Source: Eubacteriales bacterium (GTDB lineage: Bacteria; Bacillota; Clostridia; Lachnospirales; Lachnospiraceae). From it: 32,465 nt of DNA. Both the position numbers and the translations under genes were made by a program. The notes below the pieces were generated by a model, which searched no databases, had not been told where the DNA came from, and saw only the letters and a list, made by a program, of their open reading frames with translations. This document shows positions 22,182 through 30,504 of the stretch, one piece after another. The stretch covers positions 1-32,465 of the forward strand of contig JAUNGB010000062.1 of NCBI GenBank assembly GCA_030524715.1, written 5' to 3'. Position 1 is the stretch's first letter, and each line of letters begins with the position of its first letter.

Positions 22182-23084
22182 TTTTTGAATGACCTGCTCG
22201 ATTGCGTCCAGAAATTTCAGCACATTTTCAGACGGTTCCTGTGCGTGAAGAATACCAAAGGGAATTGTATAATCCCACTGCACCGGAATGACCTTCAAGA
22301 GCGGATGCACATCCTTCCATCGGTCTATCGTCATGATCAGATGATTGTTCAATTCACACTGGTTATATGCCTCTGTGCCATAAAAATCAAAAGTTTCAAT
22401 ATGGATTCCCGGATATTCGCTTATAAGATGATCCCGCACAATGTCAATATAAGAGTTCCAGTTCCGCCGGATCAGCATAAGGGTTTCCCCGTCTAAATCC
22501 TCCATTGTCAAAATTTCTTTCCCTGCCAGCCGGTGGCGCACCGGAACAGCAATACGAAGCGGCTCATCTGATAGAAATGTCGCCGCACAGCCCCGCTCCT
22601 CCAAATAGTCATCGTCCAAAACTCCAACCACCAAATCAATGTTTCGTCCGAACGCCCTCTGAATCTCCTTTGCGTTTTCCGGCGTATTTTCAAAGGGAAC
22701 CAGTTGGAATTTCATATCCGGCAGGTATGGATGAATCTGAGGCCACAGGTCAATCAAAAATTGCCCCGGTGTCATAGGCGATGTGCCGATTTTCAGAATA
22801 TGGTCGTTCTTTTCCGCCGCCGTTTTTGCCCGTTCTACCGAGCCTTTGAAATATTGGAGAAGATATGTAGCGTCCTTGTAAAAAGATTTTCCGGCATCTG
22901 TCAATACCAGCCCGCGATGCGTACGGATAAACAATGACACTTCAAGTTCTGCTTCTACGGCATTGATCTGCTTGATAACTGCCGGAGGGGAAATATATAG
23001 ATCTTCGGCGGCTTTATTAAAGCTCCCCATATCTGCCACATGAATAAATGTCTCAAGCTGTAAATTATTCAAGACAGTCACCAT
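22176..23084 (-). CDS. LysR-family transcriptional regulator of the redox island
   Basis: A 302-residue regulator. N-terminal winged helix: LQLETFIHVADMGSFNKAAE and DLYISPPAVIKQINAVEAEL, then LFIRTHRGLVLTDAGKSFY; the effector-binding domain follows from about residue 93 (ILKIGTSPMTPGQFLIDLWP onward). ATG 23084 lies right against AAAAGG; the TTG at 23072 (LNNLQLETF) has better spacing from AAGGATGG, so either may be used. The 5' end overlaps the small HTH gene, pointing to coupling. It is followed by the shared LysR-type promoter. The same promoter block before the hydrolase unit makes it the probable regulator of both units. An N-terminal copy lies at 31553-32020. Confidence 0.93.
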   Translation of the reverse strand: MVTVLNNLQLETFIHVADMGSFNKAAEDLYISPPAVIKQINAVEAELEVSLFIRTHRGLVLTDAGKSFYKDATYLLQYFKGSVERAKTAAEKNDHILKIGTSPMTPGQFLIDLWPQIHPYLPDMKFQLVPFENTPENAKEIQRAFGRNIDLVVGVLDDDYLEERGCAATFLSDEPLRIAVPVRHRLAGKEILTMEDLDGETLMLIRRNWNSYIDIVRDHLISEYPGIHIETFDFYGTEAYNQCELNNHLIMTIDRWKDVHPLLKVIPVQWDYTIPFGILHAQEPSENVLKFLDAIEQVIQKQ

Positions 23085-23283
23085 CCTTTTTTCTGCATTT
23101 CATTTCCTGTCTTGCTCTCCGCGTCCTGTTGTCCACGGGTTTTTGCGCATCTTTAGGAATCATCCATATATGTCCAAAGCGTGTTACGCCTGAAAGCCTG
23201 TTTTCCTCACACAGTTTTTGAACTCGCCGCTCTGATAAATCCCATTTTTTTGCGGTATCCCTCACTGAAATATAATCCAACAT
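23065..23283 (-). CDS. small helix-turn-helix (MerR/excisionase-like) DNA-binding protein
   Basis: A 72-residue protein opening MLDYISVRDTAKKWDLSERR, then VQKLCEENRLSGVTRFGHIW and MIPKDAQKPVDNR. This is the winged-helix pattern of small excisionase/MerR-type proteins (recognition helix in DLSERRVQKLCEE, wing in RFGHIWMIPKDA), often found in mobile elements and as small co-regulators. GGAGG lies 9 bases before the start; a good promoter sits at 23311-23339. The 3' end overlaps lysR by up to 20 bp. In the second copy (near 32041) 176 bp including nearly all of this gene are deleted. Its target is unknown; it may assist or restrain LysR. Confidence 0.8.
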   Translation of the reverse strand: MLDYISVRDTAKKWDLSERRVQKLCEENRLSGVTRFGHIWMIPKDAQKPVDNRTRRARQEMKCRKKDGDCLE

Positions 23284-23310
23284 AGCGCACGCCTCCTTTA
23301 TCCTGATCCT

Positions 23311-23339
23311 ATTATATGCGGAGAAACGAATAAAAACAA
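23311..23339 (-). promoter_or_regulatory. sigma-A promoter of the HTH-lysR unit
   Basis: On the - strand TTGTTT (23339-23334) and TATAAT (23316-23311), spacer 17, about 27 nt before the HTH gene start. The repeat copy at 32071-32099 keeps the same layout with TTGCTT. Confidence 0.7.
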
Positions 23340-23361
23340 GTTAGTTATACCGAAAGTCAGA

Positions 23362-23425
23362 TTATCCCGAATACTTCAAAGAAAGCCAGTAACAAAGGCA
23401 TTTTTTAACGAAATATTCGGGATAA
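23362..23425. repeat. perfect 12-bp inverted repeat in the gap between redox island and GH3 gene
   Basis: TTATCCCGAATA (23362-23373) and TATTCGGGATAA (23414-23425), 40 bp apart; inner bases extend the match to 16 positions with one mismatch. CTTTTT follows on the + strand. It may be a terminator with a large loop, a small inverted-repeat element or ends of a lost insertion. The gap 23284-23633 otherwise holds no gene I can support. Confidence 0.55.
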
Positions 23426-23539
23426 CTTTTTGCTGGTTTGCTTTCCAAACCTGTTTTTCATTCCTATTCTATTAGATGTCTCTAATGCTGGTACGACAGT
23501 CCAAGACAATACGGGCATATCTTTGATCGTTCTCGACAT

Positions 23540-23578
23540 GCTTTTAATGTCATGTTGGATCACAGGGACATTAAAAGC
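23540..23578. repeat. second perfect 12-bp inverted repeat downstream of the GH3 gene
   Basis: GCTTTTAATGTC (23540-23551) and GACATTAAAAGC (23567-23578) with a 15-base loop, 56 bp beyond the GH3 stop codon. It has no U-run on the - strand, so it is a poor standard terminator, but it may protect the 3' end of the GH3 operon transcript. Confidence 0.5.
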
Positions 23579-23633
23579 CGTTTATTTTCAACAGTATGAA
23601 ATCAAATTTTTAGAACAAAGCAGTTTCTTATCA

Positions 23634-26165
23634 TTACGCCAATTTCAGGATTGCATTCAATATACGCCTTGCGCAGACCTGAAGGTTTGCTCTTGTAAGC
23701 CTGTATGGATGGTCTGCGTTTGAAAGTGCATTCATAATATCTTCTTTATCTGTCGGTATTCCCGGCATTGTAAGATCATTTCCTGCTTTTATATTCCCTG
23801 CAGCCGACGCACATGGCCATTTCTCTCCTCTGGATCCCATACCGCCGGTTACCAGCCAGTCCGTCATCACAACTCCCTCATATCCCCATTCGTCACGAAG
23901 CACATCAGTCAGGATATCTCTACAGTTGCAGGCATGTTCTCCGTTTATCAGATTATAAGAAGACATAATAAAGTGCGGCGATTCCTTCTTTACACAGATT
24001 TCGAATCCTTTCAGATAAATTTCACGCATTGCCCGTTCGCTGACATTACTGTTGGAAAAGAAACGGTTGGTCTCCTGATTATTGCAGGCGTAATGCTTGA
24101 TCGTCACTGCACTGTTTGCATGCTTCTGTACACCTTTTGTCATAGCTGCAGCCATCATGCCGCTAAGAAGCGGATCTTCGGAGAAATATTCAAAGTTACG
24201 TCCACACAGCGGAGAACGCTGGATATTCAGTGCCGGCGCCAGCCAGATATGAATGCCGAACCGCTCCATTTCATTTCCTGCCAGGTCTCCACACGATTCA
24301 GCGAGCTGGTCATTCCAACTCTGGGCAATGGCTGTTCCGATTGGAATCGCTGTGCAATAATGATAATAAACCTGTTTTTCATCCTGTTCTTTTTCACTAT
24401 CCGCGCCTGCCATAGCTGCCAGTTCTTCCGCTGAATATACCAGGAACATATCCCCACCTGCCGGCGGACCGCCTTTTGTCTCATTACCTTCCAGAACATA
24501 CTGTGGGCTTATACGGATTCCTGCAGGGCCATCCGCCATCACAAGCGACGGAAGTCCCGTCTCCTGTAATCTTGAAGTAGTCTCTCCTGCCGCTCCTGCC
24601 ACCGTTTTAGAAGCATTTCCGATCACTTCAAGAATATCTCCTGCATCTTTATATGCTCCAATGCAGAGATACGCCAGCTGTTCATCATCAAGTCCTGCTA
24701 TAAAATCCTCTACTGTCTTTTCTTTTGCTGTGACCTGAGCCCAGTTTACAGTTTCTCCCTGTGGTATTTCTTCCGGTTCCTCACTGTATACATTTGCCAC
24801 ACAGGCGATATCTGCCGGATTAATTTCTATTACATGGAGTCCCGCTCTTTCTGAAAGTTCCTCTTCCCCACATTCGAATATCTGCTGAGGTTTCAGATCT
24901 TCAAATTTAGCTGTGCTGATCTTTTTCACGGTTTCTACAACCACTTCTTCTTTCAGCGATATACCGCCTGCGAGCTGTGTAACCTGAGAAGAGTTTCCAA
25001 CACGGACATAATAAACGCCTGCATCCAGAATCCAGGATTCTCTTTCCGGATGATAGGAACTCATAGCGGCAACCGGAAATGTAATCGTAACTGTTTGAGT
25101 CTCACCGGCAGCCAGTTCTTCCGTTTTTGCGTATCCTGCAAGTTCTTTGCAGGGTTTGTCAATTCCATTCCGGGGTGCACAGTAATACACCTGCACTACT
25201 TCTTTCCCCGCTGATGTTCCTATATTTGTCACAGCAGCCTTTACAGAAATATTCCCGTCTTTGTAAGCGACATCCTCCACTTCTGTCTGGAATGTAGTAT
25301 AACCAATCCCGTATCCGAAGGGGTAGGTATTCTTTACACTAAAGGTATCAAAGTAACGATATCCTACATAAATTCCTTCTTTATAATCCGTATCATTGGG
25401 GTCACCGAATCCTTCTGTAGAAGCATAATTATTTATGGGAGCCCAGGTCATTGCAAGTTTCCCGGATGGATAGGCTTTTCCGGTAAGAACATCTGCCAGT
25501 GCATCTCCAACAGGCGTGCCGGGCTGACTCATGAGAAGAATTGCAGAAACCTGCTCTTTCACCGGTTCCAAGTCAACCATACCACCCACATTCAGCACCA
25601 GTACGAACCGCTCATATTTTTCATTCAGAGTTAAAATGTCCCGCACTTCTGTCGGCGTGAGTTTGATATCACCTTCTTTTGCCAACCTGTCCGCACCTTC
25701 TCCGGAAATCCTTGCCAGTACATAAACAGCCGTATCTCCTTCGCCTTCCAGCGGAAGCTGGTAATCTGGCTCCGGTGCGGTTTTCCCCATGGCAAACATC
25801 AGCGGATTTACGTCCAATGCATCCGCCTGCCTTCGCAGTTCCGCAAAATAGGCTCTCTTTGATTCCGCCAGGATTCTGTCATACGCGTCCAGCCATTCTT
25901 TTGTCGTAATCTCAAAGCCGGCATTCTCAAGTCCTTCCTCTACATTTACAAAATGGCGGACATTTACATCCCCGGAACCTGTTCCGCCTTTGATGGTTCT
26001 TCTTGCACCATTTCCATAAAGGGCCAGCCTGCCGCCCGGTCTGATCGGTAATACCTCATCATTTTTCAGCAGTACCATACATTCCGGTGCCATTCTCCGC
26101 ACCTTTTCTATATGTTCTGTTTCAAACGTCTGTATTTCCGGAGATGTAATTCTCAGTTTTTCCAT
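23634..26165 (-). CDS. GH3 beta-glucosidase-like hydrolase with permuted domain order
   Basis: Retaining beta-glycosidase of 843 residues. The usual order of GH3 is reversed: the alpha/beta-sandwich domain comes first (about 25-290, ending in YPFGYGIGYT), then the fibronectin-III-like domain (about 295-405), then a linker and the TIM-barrel catalytic domain (about 485-835). Catalytic-domain marks: LVMADGPAGIR, NIQRSPLCGRNFEYFSEDP, IKHYACNN (Lys690-His691) and the nucleophile motif VVMTDW (Asp769). This order is known from some rumen and gut Firmicutes. No signal peptide, so it acts in the cytosol. ATG 26165 with AAGGTGATC upstream is preferred over GTG 26174. It follows the GPH transporter by 21 bp. 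Confidence 0.92.
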   Translation of the reverse strand: MEKLRITSPEIQTFETEHIEKVRRMAPECMVLLKNDEVLPIRPGGRLALYGNGARRTIKGGTGSGDVNVRHFVNVEEGLENAGFEITTKEWLDAYDRILAESKRAYFAELRRQADALDVNPLMFAMGKTAPEPDYQLPLEGEGDTAVYVLARISGEGADRLAKEGDIKLTPTEVRDILTLNEKYERFVLVLNVGGMVDLEPVKEQVSAILLMSQPGTPVGDALADVLTGKAYPSGKLAMTWAPINNYASTEGFGDPNDTDYKEGIYVGYRYFDTFSVKNTYPFGYGIGYTTFQTEVEDVAYKDGNISVKAAVTNIGTSAGKEVVQVYYCAPRNGIDKPCKELAGYAKTEELAAGETQTVTITFPVAAMSSYHPERESWILDAGVYYVRVGNSSQVTQLAGGISLKEEVVVETVKKISTAKFEDLKPQQIFECGEEELSERAGLHVIEINPADIACVANVYSEEPEEIPQGETVNWAQVTAKEKTVEDFIAGLDDEQLAYLCIGAYKDAGDILEVIGNASKTVAGAAGETTSRLQETGLPSLVMADGPAGIRISPQYVLEGNETKGGPPAGGDMFLVYSAEELAAMAGADSEKEQDEKQVYYHYCTAIPIGTAIAQSWNDQLAESCGDLAGNEMERFGIHIWLAPALNIQRSPLCGRNFEYFSEDPLLSGMMAAAMTKGVQKHANSAVTIKHYACNNQETNRFFSNSNVSERAMREIYLKGFEICVKKESPHFIMSSYNLINGEHACNCRDILTDVLRDEWGYEGVVMTDWLVTGGMGSRGEKWPCASAAGNIKAGNDLTMPGIPTDKEDIMNALSNADHPYRLTRANLQVCARRILNAILKLA

Positions 26166-26186
26166 AGGGATCACCTTCTTTCTCCA

Positions 26187-27524
26187 TTAATTTCCATTTG
26201 CCTGCCTGCGCACTTCCAATTCTTCACGAATCTGGGGAAGCTTTTTGTCGAGATCATAAAATGAAGCTGTAACCGCCATTACGATGCACAGGATAGCCGG
26301 TATATATGTAACAAGTGCCATGATCATGGACATTGCGCTGCCCGGCTGCACATCCAGGCTTCCATCGTAGTGTGCCATCTCCAACAAAACCCCAATAAGC
26401 CCGGCGCCAATGGCAGTCCCTAATTTGCTTGCGATACCTGTGAGGCAGCTTATGGTTCCCTGTGTACGTCTACCGAACTTCCACTCTCCGTAATCCATTG
26501 CATCGATCATGATAGAGTTTGCTATAAACCATGCCGGATAAAATCCCAGATTTGACAGCATACAGGAAACAAATGCAAGCGGCACACTGGAAGGACTGAT
26601 CATTTTGATCATATAACCTGCCGCACCAATAATCGCAAAAACCTTTATCACATTTACAGTACCGAACTTTTTAGAAAGCACCGGCATGATCATCATGATG
26701 AAGATTACAAGAAGAACGGACAGCGAAATAATCGACAGTACCCCGATATCATTCATAAAGTAAATACAGTAATAGTTCATATTTGATATATTGCTGCAAA
26801 TATTTGATATCAGCAATATAATGCTGAATAAAATCGCATATTTGTTTTTTACCAGCAGTATCAGATCTTCTTTTAAATTTGTTTTTTCCCCTTCGTTTCT
26901 CTTAGGAGCGCGGATTTCTTTAATAAATATGAACCGCAGCATACCTATGATTGTAAAAGGCACAACAAGCATCAATGCGATAATTCTCCAACCTTCTTTT
27001 GTCGTTCCGTATGTTGCGATCAGCTGCGGTGTAGCCACCGCTGCGATCAAACTAAAAATAAGAGAGACTACAGAACTAAATGATACGATATCTACACCTT
27101 TTCTCGTGTCATCAATTGCATTAGAAAGATATGGTGCCTCATTACATGTAATCAACGTGCTGAATACTGAATTAATAATGGTATACATTACAAACAGATA
27201 AATCAGGCTTTGTGTCTCTCCCACATTCGGCGCACTGAAAATCAGAATGACAGCAACACCATAGCCGATAATTGCGAGATCATAGGGCCTTGCCTGTCCT
27301 AATTTCGTATGTGTACGGTCAATAATGGCTCCTGCTACAAAGTCCGTAAAACCGTCAAAAATTTTTGAAATCATAAATGCGACACCAACAATACCCGGTG
27401 ACAGTTGCATATAATCGGTAGCATATAAAGTAACATATCCCATCAACGCAGACATTACACATACAAATACTGTTTTTGTTGAGAATAATAATTTAAATCC
27501 TAAACCTGTTTTTTTCTGATTCAT
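26187..27524 (-). CDS. GPH-family sugar:cation symporter (MelB-like MFS)
   Basis: A 445-residue transporter with about twelve membrane helices. The signature of the glycoside-pentoside-hexuronide family is present: FDGFTDFVAGAIIDRTHTKL GQARPY near residues 56-81, with the acidic residues used for cation coupling in helix 2 (Asp57, Asp61), and in the second half AMDYGEWKFGRRTQG. It lies 92 bp after the GH106-like gene and 21 bp before GH3. It should bring in the oligosaccharide or glycoside on which the two hydrolases act. The gap 27525-27616 has no clear signal. Confidence 0.9.
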   Translation of the reverse strand: MNQKKTGLGFKLLFSTKTVFVCVMSALMGYVTLYATDYMQLSPGIVGVAFMISKIFDGFTDFVAGAIIDRTHTKLGQARPYDLAIIGYGVAVILIFSAPNVGETQSLIYLFVMYTIINSVFSTLITCNEAPYLSNAIDDTRKGVDIVSFSSVVSLIFSLIAAVATPQLIATYGTTKEGWRIIALMLVVPFTIIGMLRFIFIKEIRAPKRNEGEKTNLKEDLILLVKNKYAILFSIILLISNICSNISNMNYYCIYFMNDIGVLSIISLSVLLVIFIMMIMPVLSKKFGTVNVIKVFAIIGAAGYMIKMISPSSVPLAFVSCMLSNLGFYPAWFIANSIMIDAMDYGEWKFGRRTQGTISCLTGIASKLGTAIGAGLIGVLLEMAHYDGSLDVQPGSAMSMIMALVTYIPAILCIVMAVTASFYDLDKKLPQIREELEVRRQANGN

Positions 27525-27616
27525 TTTTCATTCCTTTCCGACATCTTTTTGAAAAGATCTCTTTCATCCTTTTATAGCATCCATTTTCATTCCTTTTGAC
27601 TTTTATGCAGGAATAC

Positions 27617-30277
27617 TCATCTACTCGCACATAATCGTACACCTCCAGTCAATCCGGTCTTGCCTGTCGGTTCCGTTATCCCAAGCAGGGCAGTATAAGG
27701 ATTTGCTTTTTCATGCTCCCAGCATTGTCTCTGCAGGGTAGTTGCGACTTCGACTGTAAGTTTATTCTCACCTTCTGTCAGACAACCAGTGAGATTATAC
27801 AGATACGGCGGAGCAATCTGTATCCCAAGGCTTTTTCCGTTTATAAAGACCTCAACGCCCTCATCTGCATCTTCGATCTCCAGATAGATTTTGTCTTGTT
27901 TGTTTGCCGTAAACTTCGTCTCGTATCTTACAAATCCTGAAAACGAAGGCTTTTCTTCTGCCAGTCTGTCAGGAAGTGTAATTTCTTTTCTGTCTGTAAA
28001 ACCAGGATATTCCGAGCTTTCGCAGACACTTCGGAACCACGCTCCGGTTGTGATTTCTTCCCCGTTTCTGCTCGCCTGATCTGAAAATAGACAAGGAGCC
28101 TCACCGAAAACGATAATCAAACTTTTCAACGGTTCCACTGCAATCTTTATATCTACATAATCATCAGTATATGTAGCCTCAACCAAACCGATACAGTTGT
28201 CCCATGCATCATACTGATAACATTTTCCATCATTAGGGACATGCAGAATTCCTTCATACGTCTCGGTTCCCTCATTCACAAGGTAATACAGTTTCTGACC
28301 ATTCTCGTATGTAAGCACTCGGATATAAGGATTTCCCGGCCAAATTTCTGCCTGCTGATCTATCTCCTGCTTTACCTGACCCGTAATATTATCCAGCGAT
28401 ACAATTCTTGCCTGTTCCAGATCGTTCATCGGATTTCCCATGCCATCACAGCATGCTTTCGGAAGACTGTTTATAAAATACACCGGAAATTCTTTTGCCA
28501 GGAGCGCTTTTGCAGCATACACAGTTTCTCTTGGTATTCTTTCAGCTTCAGGTATAATCAGAACCTGATATTTTCTCCCGTTTATGGACAGACCTTTGGA
28601 CAAATCAGTATGATATTCCTTCTCTTTTGCAAACACATCATTGGGGATGATGTCATAAGCAATCTGCGCCTCCGCAAGTTTCCTGGCGGGTTTCTGGAAA
28701 AGCATGGAATCTCCGGTCCACTCTGATTCGGCATGGTAGAGGATTGCGGCTTCCGCCAGTCTTTTCCCATCGCTGATCAAGGTACAGATCCGATTCATAT
28801 ATTTCATCAGGCATCCAAAATGACGGTACTGAGGATTATGTCCATGCGCATAGAAGTGCGGCGGGCAATCCGGATCCGGAAACGGTGCTGCGCTAAAGGC
28901 ATGAGGGACATAATGATTGATTCCCCGTACCATAAAATGATCCGCCAGATATTTTTCCAGCTTTACCCCTTCTTTCCAGCCGTAATTACCGAATATCTCG
29001 CACATAGAGTTTCCCTTTTTAGAAGGATCAATCGAAGCCGCAGAAGCTGCCAGAGCCGCCAGTCCGAAATGATAGAATTCCCCGTCCCTTCGCACCATCA
29101 TATTTCCCATGGTCGGTTCGTCTTCTCCCTGCGGAAGCACCTGCCCTCCTATATCGTCTATTCCCGCCATATCCATTCCGGCGAGAGACCGAAAATAATG
29201 TCCCAATCCGGAACCTGTCCTTGCATGTACATTATCATCCTCAATCACATGCCCAATATACTGGACACCGTGCGCTTTGCACCAGTTTCCAATCTGTTGT
29301 GAAAAGTTCTCCTGAACCAGACTGGTAATGACGTCCATATACTTATAACGTACCTTTGCAGCATCCTCTCCGCACCAATCGTTATCCCACAGCATAAACA
29401 ACCGATCTTTCCAGCTCTTCCCCAGTTCTTTATCCAGATAATCTGGAAGGATATCGCTAAACGGAAGATCCTGATCCGTGCCGAGATAATTCTGCATCCA
29501 GTACAGATGTCCATTTCCAAATTCAGGCTCATCTGAGAAAAATCCTGCTATCGTGTCCCCGAACAAATCCTTGTAGTGCGTATAATGCGGTTCATATACT
29601 GCATCGATCAGTACACGTACCGACTCTGGATCCATCATATTCATGTAATCCCGGTGCGGCCCGCAGTTTCTTGACGTCCCAGTGATCCATAACCTCCATT
29701 TTCCCTGCGGTTTTTTCCACTGCAGGATTCCTCCCCTGACTTTGTCCAATAGCGGACATATTTCTTTCGTATCGTAATTCACTGCCGTCACTGACAGGAC
29801 TTCATCATCATCATATACCGGCTGTCCTTTTAATACTTCGTCTATGACATATTCCTCCAGACCAGTAGGGTGAAACTCCGGTGGAAATTCCTGCATGATA
29901 TCAATTCTGATATCAGCTTCTTCCTCCGTCAGTTCCACAGCAGACGCCAGAACACTTTTTCTGCGAAGCCGCAGCGGACTATTTTTTATCGCCCCATTGC
30001 AAAAGCCTGTGGGGAAATGGCTGTCATCCAGTATCCATACCCGCATTTTAAGCTTCTTTGCCTCATCCAGAATAATATCCAAATCTCTCCACCATTCTTC
30101 TCCGCAGAAATCCGGATGAGGACGACTTTCTACACATACTGCTCCGCAATTGCTGTCTGCGATAACATTCATGTAATGGCGAAGTGTCTTCTCATCTTCT
30201 CCCCGCTGCCAGAAAAAGGGCATGATATGATTCTCCTCCCTATTTTTCAACAAAGCTGTTATTTTATCGATTAACAT
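27617..30277 (-). CDS. glycoside hydrolase, GH106-like (putative alpha-L-rhamnosidase)
   Basis: An 886-residue protein without signal peptide. The N-terminal half has the barrel-like pattern of GH106-related hydrolases: AVCVESRPHP (46-55), EEWWRDLDIILDEAKKLKMR (60-79), VWILDDSHFPTGFCNGAI (80-97) and GFFSDEPEFGNGHLYW (245-260), with Asp249/Glu250 or Glu252 possible catalytic acids. Further on, YIGHVIEDDNVHARTGSGLG and HAFSAAPFPDPDCPPHFYAHG are conserved-looking. The C-terminus (about 760-870) resembles a galactose-binding jelly-roll (KIYLEIEDADEGVEVFINGK). It is first in the operon with the GPH symporter and GH3, opposite an AraC gene. The enzyme family is probable; substrate and linkage are not certain, and it might define a distinct branch. 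Confidence 0.75.
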   Translation of the reverse strand: MLIDKITALLKNREENHIMPFFWQRGEDEKTLRHYMNVIADSNCGAVCVESRPHPDFCGEEWWRDLDIILDEAKKLKMRVWILDDSHFPTGFCNGAIKNSPLRLRRKSVLASAVELTEEEADIRIDIMQEFPPEFHPTGLEEYVIDEVLKGQPVYDDDEVLSVTAVNYDTKEICPLLDKVRGGILQWKKPQGKWRLWITGTSRNCGPHRDYMNMMDPESVRVLIDAVYEPHYTHYKDLFGDTIAGFFSDEPEFGNGHLYWMQNYLGTDQDLPFSDILPDYLDKELGKSWKDRLFMLWDNDWCGEDAAKVRYKYMDVITSLVQENFSQQIGNWCKAHGVQYIGHVIEDDNVHARTGSGLGHYFRSLAGMDMAGIDDIGGQVLPQGEDEPTMGNMMVRRDGEFYHFGLAALAASAASIDPSKKGNSMCEIFGNYGWKEGVKLEKYLADHFMVRGINHYVPHAFSAAPFPDPDCPPHFYAHGHNPQYRHFGCLMKYMNRICTLISDGKRLAEAAILYHAESEWTGDSMLFQKPARKLAEAQIAYDIIPNDVFAKEKEYHTDLSKGLSINGRKYQVLIIPEAERIPRETVYAAKALLAKEFPVYFINSLPKACCDGMGNPMNDLEQARIVSLDNITGQVKQEIDQQAEIWPGNPYIRVLTYENGQKLYYLVNEGTETYEGILHVPNDGKCYQYDAWDNCIGLVEATYTDDYVDIKIAVEPLKSLIIVFGEAPCLFSDQASRNGEEITTGAWFRSVCESSEYPGFTDRKEITLPDRLAEEKPSFSGFVRYETKFTANKQDKIYLEIEDADEGVEVFINGKSLGIQIAPPYLYNLTGCLTEGENKLTVEVATTLQRQCWEHEKANPYTALLGITEPTGKTGLTGGVRLCASR

Positions 30278-30363
30278 AACTTCTATCCTTTCTTAGAATC
30301 TGTCATCCGAAGCGGTCTGACCCTGACGTCCGCCTGATTGAATGCATTGTTTCTATAGATTTA

Positions 30364-30383
30364 CTATGCTTATGATAACATAG
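30364..30383. promoter_or_regulatory. dyad in the divergent GH106-like / araC gap, candidate operator
   Basis: CTATG (30364-30368) and CATAG (30379-30383) flank TTAT-G-ATAA. This 20-bp near-palindrome lies about 60 bp upstream of the araC -35 box and about 85 bp before the GH106-like start. It is unlike the 23-bp motif of the rhamnosidase locus, so the two AraC regulators seem to have separate targets. The promoter of the - strand operon itself is not clear (possible TTAAAA / TATCAT with 17 bp spacing). Confidence 0.35.
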
Positions 30384-30442
30384 AAAAACCTGCTTTTTAA
30401 TGTCTGAATCAAACAGATTTCTACAACCAAACTTAAGATTTC

Positions 30443-30471
30443 TTGACTTTCCCGGATAATAGAATTATACT
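30443..30471 (+). promoter_or_regulatory. sigma-A promoter of the second AraC-type regulator
   Basis: TTGACT (30443-30448) and TATACT (30466-30471), 17-bp spacer, about 33 nt before the start codon. Confidence 0.75.
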
Positions 30472-30504
30472 AGTAAAAAGAAGAAGTAAAGGAGAAAAAC
30501 CGCT

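Noticed and set aside
23405-23539. Small - strand frame of 44 residues (opening MSRTIKDMPVLSW) ending inside an inverted repeat
   Set aside because: No ribosome site, no recognised family, upstream frame closed at 23582; could be a transposase tail but nothing supports this.
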